Part shown: positions 19,375 to 32,373 of the stretch, one piece after another | Numbering within the stretch: the stretch's first letter is position 1 | How the letters are laid out: each line of letters starts with the position of its first letter | NCBI GenBank assembly: GCA_016788045.1 | Contig: JAEUTG010000021.1 | Span: forward strand, 1-64,000 | DNA length: 64,000 nt | Direction: 5' to 3' | Source of the DNA: Bacteroidales bacterium | GTDB lineage: Bacteria > Bacteroidota > Bacteroidia > Bacteroidales > Lentimicrobiaceae | Notes under the pieces: generated by a model | What the model saw: the letters and a program-made list of their open reading frames with translations, nothing else | Told to the model about the DNA's origin: nothing | The model's database searches: none | Program-made: the position numbers and the translations under genes

Positions 19375-20673
19375 ATGAAACGGGTGCTGATCATTACCTA
19401 CTACTGGCCACCAAGTGGAGGGGCAGGAGTACAGCGTTGGCTGAAATTTGTCAAGTACCTGCGCAATGAAGGCTGGGAACCGGTGATCTATACCCCCGAA
19501 AACCCGGAATACCCCGCCTCTGACAACAGTCTGAGTGCCGACATTCCTAGCGGTATTGAGATCATCAGGACCCCTATCTGGGAGCCTTACAGTTTCTATA
19601 AAAAACTGGTAGGCGCCGGAAAAAACGAACGCATCAATGCCGGCTTTCTTTCCGAGAAGAAAAGGCCAGGGCTGGCTGAAAAGTTCTCCATCTGGCTGCG
19701 AGGAAATTTTTTCATCCCCGATGCCCGTAAATTCTGGATCAGGCCTTCGGTAAAGTTTCTGACTGAATATCTCAGCAAACACAAGGTGGATGCCATCGTT
19801 TCAACAGGACCGCCCCATTCGATGCACATGATTGCCCTGGGCGTGAAGAAAAGAACCGGGCTGCCCTGGCTGGCTGACTTCCGTGACCCCTGGACCAACA
19901 TCGATTTTTACCACGAGCTGATGCTGAGCCGATGGGCTGACCGCAAACACCACCGCATGGAAATGAGCATTCTCAGGAATGCCGACGAAGTGGTGGTCAT
20001 CAGCAATTCGATGAAAAGTGATTTTATCAGACTGCTGAAGCGGGAATATACTGTGATCACCAACGGCTATGATGATACAGATATGTCGACGGAGAAAATT
20101 GCGGTTGATGCAAAGTTTTCTGTTGCACACATCGGTACCATGGTAAAAACCCGCAACCCTGACATCCTGTGGGAAGCACTGAAAGCAGAGGTTTCGGAGA
20201 ATCCCGGTTTCGCTGCCAACCTGGAAATCAAGCTGGTGGGCAGTGTTGACTACTCCGTACTGGAACGTATTGATCAGGCCGGGTTAACGAAATTCGTAAA
20301 CAGAATCCCTTATCTGCCTCACAATGAGGTAGTAAAAATTCAACAACAATCGCAGGTATTGCTGCTTCTTATCAACGACACCCCCAATGCCAGGGTGATT
20401 CTGCCGGGTAAGTTTTTCGAGTACATGGCTTCTGGCAGACCGATTTTGTGTATTGGACCCTTTGACGGGGATGCAGCACAGGTAATCAGGGAAACCGGCA
20501 CCGGCTATGTGATTGAGAAAGATGATCTGATTCAGATGCGTGCAACCCTGCAGCTGTTGTTCAGTAAATTCAGATCCGGGGATACCGCTCAGCACGGATC
20601 AGACATCGGAAGGTTCTCCCGTGCACGGCTTACGGCACAACTTGCGGAAAGGCTTGACAGAATCAGCCTTTGA
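19375..20673 (+). CDS. glycosyltransferase family 4-type protein
   Basis: 432 residues, GT-B fold. The N-terminus MKRVLIITYYWPPSGGAGVQ is the usual start of this Bacteroidota GT4 group. The middle shows WLADFRDPWTNIDFY and ADEVVVISNSMK. The C-terminal nucleotide-sugar half contains PYLPHNEVVKIQQQSQVLLL and the acceptor/donor loop GKFFEYMASGRPILCIG. Presumably cytoplasmic, adding a sugar to a surface glycan. Downstream of yfhO with an 8-bp gap, so likely the same operon. Confidence 0.9.
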   Translation: MKRVLIITYYWPPSGGAGVQRWLKFVKYLRNEGWEPVIYTPENPEYPASDNSLSADIPSGIEIIRTPIWEPYSFYKKLVGAGKNERINAGFLSEKKRPGLAEKFSIWLRGNFFIPDARKFWIRPSVKFLTEYLSKHKVDAIVSTGPPHSMHMIALGVKKRTGLPWLADFRDPWTNIDFYHELMLSRWADRKHHRMEMSILRNADEVVVISNSMKSDFIRLLKREYTVITNGYDDTDMSTEKIAVDAKFSVAHIGTMVKTRNPDILWEALKAEVSENPGFAANLEIKLVGSVDYSVLERIDQAGLTKFVNRIPYLPHNEVVKIQQQSQVLLLLINDTPNARVILPGKFFEYMASGRPILCIGPFDGDAAQVIRETGTGYVIEKDDLIQMRATLQLLFSKFRSGDTAQHGSDIGRFSRARLTAQLAERLDRISL

Positions 20674-20688
20674 TCTTTAAGGAAATAA

Positions 20689-21684
20689 TTACCCGGCTAT
20701 GGGGCTATTGTTGACAATGTTGCCCACAAACTTTTTCACATTGTAATTTCCCCTGAAAATTTCATTCAGTTCATTCAGCATGTAGTATTCACCAACAGGG
20801 ACCTGCATTTTCTGAAGCTGCTCACCGATGATTCCGGCGGCAATACGACCTTCAAGCACCACCTTTCCCGAGATATCGTCGGTAAAAAAGCCCTTTCCGA
20901 TCAGCAGTCCGAGGGTTCTGTTGCGGCTGAGGTCGTTGAGTGAGGTGAGCCCGAAATCCCCGATACCGCAGTACCTGAACATGGTCTCCTGCTTGCCGCC
21001 AAACCTCAGCAGTACCTGGCGCATCTCATTGAAGGCCCGGGTAAAAATCATAAACCTCAGGTTGGGGGAATCAAAATGCGCATCCACGATTCCAACGATA
21101 ATCGCATAGATATTCTTCAGGATACTGAGGATCTCCACCCCGGTAACATCATTGCTGTAGTCCGTATGAACCGAGGTTCCGCTGAAGACTTCATTCAGCA
21201 AGGCATACACGGATTCATCCTCCGACCCTACCGTCATGGAAGTCGGGATGTGGTTGATCATTTCGCGGGCAAACGTCGGGCCTTTCATGGTACATACCCG
21301 GTTTGAAACCTGCCGGCCAAGCACTGTGGTAATGGTCTCCCTGTCATTGCCGAAACCTTTGGCAAGATTCACAAGCAGGGCATCGGGGTTAAGAAAAGGC
21401 TTTATTGAGTTTACATACGAAACCACCACTACCGAAGGAATGGCCAGAAATACGATAGCAGCATCCTTCAGCAGGTTGTTGTCCATACTGGCGGTAAGAG
21501 CCGGGTTCAGGCGAATCTGGGGAAAATAAGCGGTATTGATGTGTTGCTTGTTGATGTCATTCACCACATCGGCTTCCACCGACAGCAGACTGACCCTGAG
21601 ATTCTCCTTTTCAGCAAGAACCTGCCCCAGCGCAGTTCCGATGGTCCCGGCTCCGGCAATGCATACATTTAATGAACCTATCAT
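20689..21684 (-). CDS. gpsA: glycerol-3-phosphate dehydrogenase [NAD(P)+]
   Basis: Makes sn-glycerol 3-phosphate for phospholipids. N-terminal dinucleotide motif VCIAGAGTIGTALG, then GPTFAREM (catalytic Lys region), LKNIYAIIVG and the substrate loop GDFGLTSLNDLSRNRTLG are all visible, about 331 residues. A nine-codon extension to an ATG at 21711 is possible in frame, but that ATG falls inside the TATATTTG promoter element and would be upstream of the transcript. ATG 21684 is therefore preferred. Converges with the glycosyltransferase gene. Confidence 0.93.
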   Translation of the reverse strand: MIGSLNVCIAGAGTIGTALGQVLAEKENLRVSLLSVEADVVNDINKQHINTAYFPQIRLNPALTASMDNNLLKDAAIVFLAIPSVVVVSYVNSIKPFLNPDALLVNLAKGFGNDRETITTVLGRQVSNRVCTMKGPTFAREMINHIPTSMTVGSEDESVYALLNEVFSGTSVHTDYSNDVTGVEILSILKNIYAIIVGIVDAHFDSPNLRFMIFTRAFNEMRQVLLRFGGKQETMFRYCGIGDFGLTSLNDLSRNRTLGLLIGKGFFTDDISGKVVLEGRIAAGIIGEQLQKMQVPVGEYYMLNELNEIFRGNYNVKKFVGNIVNNSPIAG

Positions 21685-21708
21685 ATAATCCCGCTTACTA
21701 CAACGGTG

Positions 21709-21716
21709 CAAATATA
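21709..21716 (-). promoter_or_regulatory. gpsA promoter -7 element
   Basis: On the minus strand TATATTTG matches TAnnTTTG exactly and gives a leader of roughly 20 nt to ATG 21684. It decides between two in-frame starts. Confidence 0.65.
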
Positions 21717-21780
21717 ATCATAAGACCGGAGTATTGGCAAAACTAAGAGCGTTGGAAAGCTCTTACCTAATTATTGTTGT

Positions 21781-21788
21781 TATCTTTG
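21781..21788 (+). promoter_or_regulatory. promoter -7 element of the nonulosonate-type operon
   Basis: TATCTTTG matches TAnnTTTG exactly, 30 nt before the ATG at 21819. It would drive the three-gene operon 21819-24166. Confidence 0.6.
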
Positions 21789-21818
21789 TAGATCGTCACC
21801 CCTACTCAGATACTAAAC

Positions 21819-22586
21819 ATGCATTTATCAAAAAACACCGGTATTATCATCCAGGCCCGAACAGGTTCAAGCAGGCTACCTGGTAAAATGACGCTCCCGT
21901 TTTTTGAGGATATGAACCTGATTACCCTATTGATCAAGAATTTTAAACAAAATGCATGCGGAACACCCTTTATTATCGCCACTACTACTGCTGCTGGCGA
22001 CGACATCATCAATGAAATCTGCGCTGAATTAGGTGTTCCCTGCTTCAGGGGTTCAGAAAACGATGTTCTCGATCGCTTTATTATGGCTGCTGAGTACTAC
22101 CGGTTCGAAACCATACTCAGGGTATGCGCCGACAATCCGTTTTTCGATGTTGCCTCTACCCTTTTGCTAGCCGGAATGTTGTATATAAATAAAGTCGATT
22201 ACATGGGTTATAAGATGATTGGAAACCTTCCTTCTATTAAAACACATATCGGACTGTGGGGAGAAGCCGTTACTCTAAAAGCCCTGGTTAATTCAGCTTC
22301 ACTCACGAACGATTCACTTTACAGGGAACATGTTACCAACTACATTTACAGCCATCCTCAAACTTTCAGCATCGGCCTTGCCCCTGCGCCAAAAGGACTT
22401 GGCAATCGCACCGACCTGAGGTTTACCCTCGACACCCGAGAAGATTACGAACTTCATCGTAAAATATACCAGCAACTTACTGAGGGAGGCAATACAAATA
22501 ACCTTTCTGCGTTGGTTGACCTGATTGATCGGAATAAGGGTTTTAAGAAAGTGATGAAAAATCAGATTCTCCAGAATTCAAAATAA
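21819..22586 (+). CDS. SpsF/NeuA-like cytidylyltransferase-family protein
   Basis: 255 residues. The N-terminal nucleotide-binding signature IIQARTGSSRLPGKM is that of CMP-sugar synthetases and SpsF proteins. It is followed by FIIATTTAAGDDII, the GSENDVLDRF loop and LRVCADNPFFD (metal-binding Asp). It probably transfers CMP (or another nucleotide) to a 2-keto sugar acid made by the next genes. First of three closely spaced genes (15-bp gap, then a 4-bp overlap). Confidence 0.85.
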   Translation: MHLSKNTGIIIQARTGSSRLPGKMTLPFFEDMNLITLLIKNFKQNACGTPFIIATTTAAGDDIINEICAELGVPCFRGSENDVLDRFIMAAEYYRFETILRVCADNPFFDVASTLLLAGMLYINKVDYMGYKMIGNLPSIKTHIGLWGEAVTLKALVNSASLTNDSLYREHVTNYIYSHPQTFSIGLAPAPKGLGNRTDLRFTLDTREDYELHRKIYQQLTEGGNTNNLSALVDLIDRNKGFKKVMKNQILQNSK

Positions 22587-22601
22587 ACATTTAAAGTACC
22601 T

Positions 22602-25978
<3,377 letters not shown>

Positions 25979-25982
<4 letters not shown>

Positions 25983-27424
25983 ATCCTGTTGATTAAGTTT
26001 GCGATTTCACGACGATACAGCATTACCAGAGAAACCAACAACACCATAACGGAGGCTGAAGCTGTAATGTACTGGTTAAGTCTAAAAAACTCTTTGATGA
26101 TTTCAAAGAGTACAATCGCGGAAACGCAGATAAGCGGACTATACATCAGTTTCCATAGGTTCCAGCGGATAGGGGCAATCCTCTGTGCATAAAAGTAGGT
26201 ACCCAAAAGCTGAAGGATATCTGAAACCATGATTGCGATAACAGCTCCATAGATTAGAAAACGCGGAATTAACAGAAAGTTAAGCACGACGTTAAACGAT
26301 AAGGTAGCCAGGTTAAGGTACAGAAAAAATTGGGTTTTCTTCTCATAATAAACTACGAATGAAAAGATAACATATTGTGTTCTGGGGAGATACCTGATAA
26401 AAATCAGTGCTATAAATGCCGACGCAAACCTGACATCGGTTTCATAGAAAAAAGTCAGGTAAAGCATCACAGGAATAATAGCGAGTGCAATCAGAGCCTG
26501 TGATTGAGCCATCAGCATGTTGGACATTGATTTTATTTCCTCTTCACGTTTCTTCATCCCCTCTTTCATATACCTGAATATTTCAGGCTGGGAGGCTCCC
26601 TGCAAGCCTTGCATAATGATTTGCATGCCCATAGCAAAGTTAATCGCAATAAAATAAATCCCCAGATCGGAAGGGAACTTTTCGAGAAAGTACTTATCGG
26701 CAAAAGTGAGACCCCATGAAAGCACTCCGTATTGAAACAAGGGCCAGGCAAAGCGGTTCATAGAAGCTGTTAGTTTCCGGTTATACGTTAATCCACACTG
26801 CCGGTATGAGTAAATTAAAACCCCGGCAGAAACAATGCTGCTTCCAATAGCACTGCCATAGACATAACCAAGGAACGACATTTCAAAATAAAACAATCCG
26901 ATCAACTGGAAGGCGGTCCTTACCAAAGCTGTTGCCAGATTAACTATAATGAAAGCCTTAACCCGCTTTTCATTACGGAATAGTGTTGCAGCCGATATAT
27001 TTATTGACCTGTTGATCCCCGTGATAATGGCAGCAAACCCATAAGTGTTGAAATTCTGAAGTCCCTCCTGGGAAAAAAGGTTCCCGATGTAATTTCGGAA
27101 AACAAAAGCCAGAATAAGAATTAAAAAACCACGTAGCAGTATTGAACTGTAAACAGATGATACTAGGCTGTTATACCTTTTCGGGTCGTCATCAACATCG
27201 TAAAAAAACCGGGAAATGGCGTTACCCATCGAAAAAAGGGAGATAGTAAAGGCCAGCGATGTAACCATCTCAGCCATCCCGATCTGGGCAAAATCAGGCG
27301 CACTAAGGCGATTTCTCCCTTCTATTATGGGTTGTATCAGTACCTGGATAACCGGAGGTACCGCAGCAACTGCCGCATAAATGAATGAAAGTTTTAAATG
27401 CTCTTTAACGTTTACGCTCCTCAT
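25979..27424 (-). CDS. polysaccharide flippase (Wzx/MOP-type)
   Basis: 481 residues with about 12-14 hydrophobic helices and almost no long soluble part. The N-terminus HLKLSFIYAAVAAVPPVIQVLIQPI and the pattern DFAQIGMAEMV are like O-antigen/teichoic-acid flippases. It would move an undecaprenyl-linked glycan across the inner membrane. First gene of a two-gene operon with the downstream transferase. An exact TACTTTTG element precedes it. Confidence 0.85.
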
Positions 27425-27441
27425 CGGGTAGTAATAAACAA

Positions 27442-27449
27442 CAAAAGTA
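27442..27449 (-). promoter_or_regulatory. promoter -7 element for the flippase operon
   Basis: On the minus strand TACTTTTG matches TAnnTTTG, 17 nt before the start at 27424. Confidence 0.5.
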
Positions 27450-27482
27450 GTTTTTCCTAAGTCCTCGTTGAAACGAAAAAGA

Positions 27483-29549
27483 TTAATTTACCGGATTTGA
27501 ACGTAGCAATGTTACGGCTCCTAGCGTGCGATCAGTGAGGGCAGACCCCAATAATTCGCACTTATTGTACTCAAGAACAATAAAATACACCCCTTCAGGA
27601 CAATCAGAATTCTGGTAACGTCCATCCCAGCCCACTTCCATATCAGAAGTAGTAAAAAGTATCATTCCCCAACGGTTCGCAATAGTCATTCTATATTGAC
27701 TGGATCCGACAATAACGGGCTTAAATACATCATTGTATCCGTCAGCGTTGGGTGTAAAGGCATTGGGAACAAACAGGCTGAACTCGCAGCATGGAAAAAT
27801 CTGAATTTCATCAGAAACAATGCAGTTATCATAGGTTATTCCCTCGAGTGAATAAATAGCCGGCACTGTTGCCATAAAAGTACTGTCTGTGCTCCCATTC
27901 TGCCAGGTATAGGATTCAAAACCAGAGGACTGAAGCAGAATTCCATCATTGCTACACAACATCACATCCGGGCCAAAGTCTAGCACCGGAACAGAATAGA
28001 CAATAACACTTGTAGTATCTATTGAATAACAACCATTTGCATTTGTTTTTCTGACCCAATAATCGCCTGGAGAATCAACAGTAATCTGAAAAGTAGTGCT
28101 TTGGTTACTCCAGGCATATTGAAATGAGCCAGCCCCTGCATCAATGTCTGCGTTTTCACCCGGACAAAAGCTTATGGAATCGGGCAGAGTAAGTGGAGGA
28201 CTTTCCCATACTGCTACGCTAATATCGCGTGAAAGTTGAATGCCGGCTGCCGACATGGTAAATGTAACTTTATAAACTCCGGGACTACTGAATATGTGCA
28301 ACGGTGCTGCAACAGCAGAAGTATTATCCGGGCTTGCCGGGTCACCAAAGTTCCACAACATCCAGTCTAGGTTTGCCTGAAGATCGGGTGATAGCATGGC
28401 ATTAAACTGCGATGGAGTACTTTCACAACTATTGGTTGCTTCAATGGAAAGTGAAAGATCAAAGTAAGATTGAATAAAGGTGGGCAGTCCCATCGTTGAA
28501 CTTCCTGACCCTAGATAAATGGCCTCATCAATATAATTGCAACCGGGGCCCGCCACTTCCGGATTGTTTATCACACCAAGATATTTTGTGGAATTGGTCG
28601 GTCTAAGATATCTCGCTACATAGATTTTTCCATCAGGTCCCAACTGAAGGGCACCCGGGAGTGCCGAGTTAAGTGTTGCAATCAGCGTATTGGTCTGAGA
28701 GGACAGCTGAATCTGATAAATCTGGCTCAGATCATAGGATACCGTTGCGTACAACATTTTACTGTCTTTGGAGAATTCAACACCATAAGTTGCATCGGGA
28801 TAGTTAAAACCGAAACTGTAGGTAACATGTCCTGTTGAATTATTGAAAGTGCTTATATCAATCCGCCTATTGTGGTATGAAGCCATGGCCAACGTACTGC
28901 CGTCTGGCGAAATCTTCAGATAACCCTGCTCCCCGTTGGTTCCCAAGGCCGGGCCGGTGCTGCTCACAACAGATGAAGGGGTTACCCCATCTTTTGTAAC
29001 AAGGTAGCTTCTGAAAACATTGTTACCCCTTTCATGAATAACCACCCAGATATCCTGCATGTTGCTATGATTTACCGCAGTTATTTTCTCTGCGGAACTG
29101 GTTTGCAGAAACGTATTTTTTGTAACAACGGCCCCTAAACCTCCATTCAGACTCATATCAACAATAGAAAAACATAAATCCCCTGCATTATACACATAAT
29201 CAACGGTAAAAACAAGATACCGGGTTCCTGATAAAGGCAAAGGAACAATCACTCCTGACTGGGTTGAGGAGGGATGACCAGCAAGACCAAAACCATTTGC
29301 CATGATTGAATGATTTTTATTATAAACAGTCAGGCCGTCAGTATAGAAGAGCAGGTTGCCATTAAAATCAGAGATTGAAGATACTCCCTCAAAAGTGTTT
29401 AAAGCCCCGTCTTCAAGCACATGTGGACTGCCAGAATCGAAATCAAGACCACTGTTTCGTCCATAATACCAGACATTGGCTTGTTTCTGACCGAAAGAAA
29501 TAATAGAAAGGAATAAAAAAATAACTAAACAACAGATCTTTGAGTTCAT
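27483..29549 (-). CDS. T9SS-exported protein with propeller, PKD and gliding-motility type C-terminal domain
   Basis: 688 residues. Signal peptide (LVIFLFLSIISFGQ). The N-terminal ~330 residues form repeated beta units of propeller type. A PKD-like domain follows at about 365-440 (WNFGDPASPDNTS) and an Ig-like region to about 590. The C-terminus FVPNAFTPNADGYNDVFKP ... NRWGMILF ... WDGRYQNSDCPEGVYF is the type B sorting domain (gliding motility-associated, CHU_C-like). It is cell-surface cargo of the type IX secretion system, whose machinery is not in this window. Near the glycan operon but with its own promoter. Confidence 0.88.
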   Translation of the reverse strand: MNSKICCLVIFLFLSIISFGQKQANVWYYGRNSGLDFDSGSPHVLEDGALNTFEGVSSISDFNGNLLFYTDGLTVYNKNHSIMANGFGLAGHPSSTQSGVIVPLPLSGTRYLVFTVDYVYNAGDLCFSIVDMSLNGGLGAVVTKNTFLQTSSAEKITAVNHSNMQDIWVVIHERGNNVFRSYLVTKDGVTPSSVVSSTGPALGTNGEQGYLKISPDGSTLAMASYHNRRIDISTFNNSTGHVTYSFGFNYPDATYGVEFSKDSKMLYATVSYDLSQIYQIQLSSQTNTLIATLNSALPGALQLGPDGKIYVARYLRPTNSTKYLGVINNPEVAGPGCNYIDEAIYLGSGSSTMGLPTFIQSYFDLSLSIEATNSCESTPSQFNAMLSPDLQANLDWMLWNFGDPASPDNTSAVAAPLHIFSSPGVYKVTFTMSAAGIQLSRDISVAVWESPPLTLPDSISFCPGENADIDAGAGSFQYAWSNQSTTFQITVDSPGDYWVRKTNANGCYSIDTTSVIVYSVPVLDFGPDVMLCSNDGILLQSSGFESYTWQNGSTDSTFMATVPAIYSLEGITYDNCIVSDEIQIFPCCEFSLFVPNAFTPNADGYNDVFKPVIVGSSQYRMTIANRWGMILFTTSDMEVGWDGRYQNSDCPEGVYFIVLEYNKCELLGSALTDRTLGAVTLLRSNPVN

Positions 29550-29575
29550 ATTGGCTCCATATATAAATGCAGGTT

Positions 29576-29583
29576 CAAATTTA
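29576..29583 (-). promoter_or_regulatory. promoter -7 element for the 27483-29549 gene
   Basis: On the minus strand TAAATTTG matches TAnnTTTG exactly, 26 nt before the ATG. Confidence 0.55.
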
Positions 29584-29618
29584 ATTCAAAAATATTAATA
29601 ATATTCAGTATTTGAGGT

Positions 29619-29795
29619 TGAGCCTGCTCCGAAAAGTCAAAAAAGAAGATTTGACAACAAGCCACCAGGACACTAATTTTCACAAAATATTGTATTTCAT
29701 TATATTAAACTTGGTGAATTCCTTCCTGACTGCATCAAGCAGACAGATTTGTGTTTTTGTGGTTTGCTGTCAAAAAAACAGTTTTAGAAGGGGAC
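29619..29795. repeat. dispersed leader repeat, copy B
   Basis: Begins with 26 bases identical to 15558-15583. The 17 bases at 29769-29785 are identical to 15575-15591. So the copy A hairpin leader appears split, with GTCAAAAAA present on both sides (29636-29644 and 29769-29777) of about 124 bp of other sequence. No GxxExxY codons are seen downstream. The rest of the 29550-29899 spacer shows no gene. Confidence 0.55.
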
Positions 29796-29899
29796 TCAAG
29801 GTTAAAGAATCAATATAATTTAAACTCAATTCATTGTTGAAAAAGTAAGATAAAATCATCCTCAAAATGCAGTACCAAGTGATATTAATCTAAGGCTGT

Positions 29900-30868
29900 C
29901 TACTTTAATTTAATTGTTTTATTGCTTCTTGCTGCTATTATGCTGGCATTCAGTTCAAAACCCAGCAGGATGATGATGGCATTGAAGTAAATCCACATCA
30001 TAAAAACGATCAGGGTTCCTATGGAACCATAGAGGGAATTGTATTTTGAAAAGTTATTCACATAATAATTGAATCCGACAGAGGCAGCGATAAACAGCAG
30101 GGTGGTAAAGGTAGAACCGGCCGAAATAAACCGGAAGTGCTGTTTGGCACTGGGTGCGAAATAATAAAGGAAGGAAAAAGCGAAAAAAAGCAGGGCCAGT
30201 GTCACGATCCATTTGCCTGCGGTGATCATGAATATGGTAATATTTCCTGTGAGGATGCCATGCGACTCAAGCCAGGTAAGCACCACCGGCCCTATGGTAA
30301 TGATGGCAATGGCTACAATCACAAGAAACGATAACAGAAGCACCAGGGCTACCGAAACCAGTCTTTGCCTGAAGGCTGTTCTCGTCTCTAATGAATGATA
30401 GGTCTGGTTGAACGCTTCAATCAGGCTGTTGATGCTGTTGGTGGCAAAATACATGGCCAGCAGAAAACCAAACGAGAGCAAACCACCCCGCGGACGCTTC
30501 ACGATATCGAACAAGGTTTCTTCAACCGCCAGGTAAGCCTGCTGTGGAATGAAATCCTGCATCAGTTCAAGCAGACTGTCCTGAAAATCGGTGATCGGGA
30601 TGTAGGGAATCAGGGTAAAGAAAAAGATGATGGCCGGGAAAATAGCCAGAAAGGTATTGAACGACAAAGCTGCGGCCCTCGTGGTGATGGAACCTTTCTG
30701 TATTCCTTTGATAAAAAAATCGGCCACGTAATAAAGGGCTACACCATCGAACCCCGGAATAACTATCCTTTTCGACCAGATGAGCAATGTTCTGACAATC
30801 CTGCTTTCAAGGATGAGGACTTTCAGTGAATCGGTAAGCTTCAGCAAACGATCGCGCAGTTGCTTCAT
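29900..30868 (-). CDS. YihY/BrkB-family inner-membrane protein
   Basis: 322 residues with six or so membrane helices. Family features: ITTRAAALSFNTFLAIFPAI in the first helix region, a middle segment NSINSLIEAFNQTYH, and YGSIGTLIVFMMWIYFNAIIIL near the end. Function is not firmly known; formerly misnamed ribonuclease BN. Last gene of a probable operon with DUF4783 and nadC (13-bp gap from nadC). Confidence 0.9.
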   Translation of the reverse strand: MKQLRDRLLKLTDSLKVLILESRIVRTLLIWSKRIVIPGFDGVALYYVADFFIKGIQKGSITTRAAALSFNTFLAIFPAIIFFFTLIPYIPITDFQDSLLELMQDFIPQQAYLAVEETLFDIVKRPRGGLLSFGFLLAMYFATNSINSLIEAFNQTYHSLETRTAFRQRLVSVALVLLLSFLVIVAIAIITIGPVVLTWLESHGILTGNITIFMITAGKWIVTLALLFFAFSFLYYFAPSAKQHFRFISAGSTFTTLLFIAASVGFNYYVNNFSKYNSLYGSIGTLIVFMMWIYFNAIIILLGFELNASIIAARSNKTIKLK

Positions 30869-30881
30869 CAGGAATCGCAGG

Positions 30882-31715
30882 TTAAAAAGCTTTCAGGCTG
30901 AGGTCAAGGCTCCTGATCTGATGGGTGAGTGCCCCGACTGAGATAAAATCAACACCGGTTTCAGCATATTCCCTCAGGGTTTCCAGCGTGATGCCACCGG
31001 ATGCCTCGGTTTCGTATTTCCCGGCGATGGTTTCAACCGCTTTTGTAAGGTCATCAGGCCGGAAGTTATCCAGCATTATCCTGTGAACGCCTCCTGTTTC
31101 CATCACCTGCCTGAGTTCCCCGAAATTCCTGACCTCAATCTCAATTTTCAGCTTTTTCCCGGTCCGCTGCAGGTACTGATTGGCTGAATGAATCGCCTGC
31201 ACAATCCCCCCGGCAAAATCAACATGGTTGTCCTTGATCAGGATCATATCGAACAAGCCGAAACGGTGATTAAACCCGCCTCCGTGTACGACAGCCATCT
31301 TCTCGATTTCCCTCAGCAGAGGTGTCGTTTTACGGGTATCGAGTACCCTGGTTTTCAGGCCCTCAAGCGCTTTTACATAAAGTGAAGTGGTGGTTGCAAT
31401 GCCACTCATGCGCTGCATAAAATTAAGCACCAGCCGTTCGGCTCTCAGGATGGCGGCCGAAGGTCCCTCCACAGTAAAAGCCACATCCCCTGTGGATACC
31501 TGATCCCCATCATTGAGCAATGGCAGCATAACAATCTCAGCATCAACTGCCTTAAATATCCTGCGGGCCAGTTCAATTCCCGAAATAATACCCGGCTGCT
31601 TGATAAGAAGCCTGGCCTTTCCCGTAGCCCCTGAGGGAATAGTCGACAAGGAGGTATGGTCGCCGTCGCCGATATCTTCAGCCAATGCAGCGATGATAAT
31701 TTCTTCAATGGTCAT
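30882..31715 (-). CDS. nadC: nicotinate-nucleotide pyrophosphorylase (carboxylating)
   Basis: 277 residues. Converts quinolinate and PRPP to nicotinate mononucleotide in de novo NAD synthesis. Motifs: EDIGDGDHTS, ERLVLNFMQRMSGIAT, LDTRKTTPLLREIEKMAV, GGGFNHRFGL, LIKDNH and the closing ASGGITLETLREYAETGVDFIS. Standard length. Sits between DUF4783 (18 bp upstream) and YihY; the same arrangement is usual in Bacteroidota. Confidence 0.96.
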   Translation of the reverse strand: MTIEEIIIAALAEDIGDGDHTSLSTIPSGATGKARLLIKQPGIISGIELARRIFKAVDAEIVMLPLLNDGDQVSTGDVAFTVEGPSAAILRAERLVLNFMQRMSGIATTTSLYVKALEGLKTRVLDTRKTTPLLREIEKMAVVHGGGFNHRFGLFDMILIKDNHVDFAGGIVQAIHSANQYLQRTGKKLKIEIEVRNFGELRQVMETGGVHRIMLDNFRPDDLTKAVETIAGKYETEASGGITLETLREYAETGVDFISVGALTHQIRSLDLSLKAF

Positions 31716-31733
31716 TCAAAGGTAAATTGAGAA

Positions 31734-32147
31734 TTAATCTTCGTCGGTTTCAAACTTCAGCTGATGAATCAGGGGCTGACCACCAATGACCTTCAGCAGA
31801 AAATAGGTTCTGAAAACATTGCTGCCACTCCGGTAAGAGCCAATGGCATACTGCGACCCATCGTTTGATTTGCCATGATGGCTGATGGAGAATGAGGCAG
31901 GCGGGTACTTCTGGAAAAATCCGCGCAAAATCATCTCAGCCTGCGATTTGCTGTAGGTACCTTCATTCCCCGGGGTGGTCAGATCAATCGGGTTGTTGAA
32001 GAAAACACTCAGATCCTTCGCACTCCCGGTCTTGATGGCTGTCTGAATCCTGGGATTGATCTCAGCCTGTGCATTAACGGTGTTAACACAGAAAAAAGAC
32101 AGCAAAACCGAAACAACAACAGCACTGATGAGAGGGTAACTTTTCAT
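31734..32147 (-). CDS. DUF4783 exported protein
   Basis: 137 residues from ATG 32147: signal peptide (hydrophobic SAVVVSVLLSFFCVNTVNAQA), then a compact NTF2-like domain with EINPRIQTAIKTGSAKDLSVFF and YSKSQAEMILRGFFQKYPP. The fold and setting next to nadC and rlmH fit DUF4783, function unknown. An in-frame ATG nine codons earlier exists, but MKSYPLISAV gives a normal signal peptide. First gene of the DUF4783-nadC-YihY operon, divergent from rlmH. Confidence 0.85.
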   Translation of the reverse strand: MKSYPLISAVVVSVLLSFFCVNTVNAQAEINPRIQTAIKTGSAKDLSVFFNNPIDLTTPGNEGTYSKSQAEMILRGFFQKYPPASFSISHHGKSNDGSQYAIGSYRSGSNVFRTYFLLKVIGGQPLIHQLKFETDED

Positions 32148-32352
32148 TTTATTGCTTTTTAAACCAGAAAACAATCACGTAAAGTGGTTCCTGGCGATCC
32201 TGTCAGTACAACAAGCACCTGAAGAAAATTTCAGTGGTTATTGCCGAAGGTTTTTGAAAAATATCAAAAACCGAACCAAATATACTAATAAATCCCTGGA
32301 TGTTGTTTTCAAAGACCGATTTTTACCAACAACCGGATTCATGAAAAACGGT

Positions 32353-32360
32353 TAAATTTG
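32353..32360 (+). promoter_or_regulatory. rlmH promoter -7 element
   Basis: TAAATTTG is an exact TAnnTTTG match 13 nt before ATG 32374. It leaves a very short leader and excludes the TTG at 32365 as start. Confidence 0.65.
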
Positions 32361-32373
32361 CATTTTGGCCCCT

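Noticed and set aside
29612..29818. A 68-codon frame over the leader repeat
   Set aside because: Falls entirely in the dispersed repeat, with no family match and no start context.
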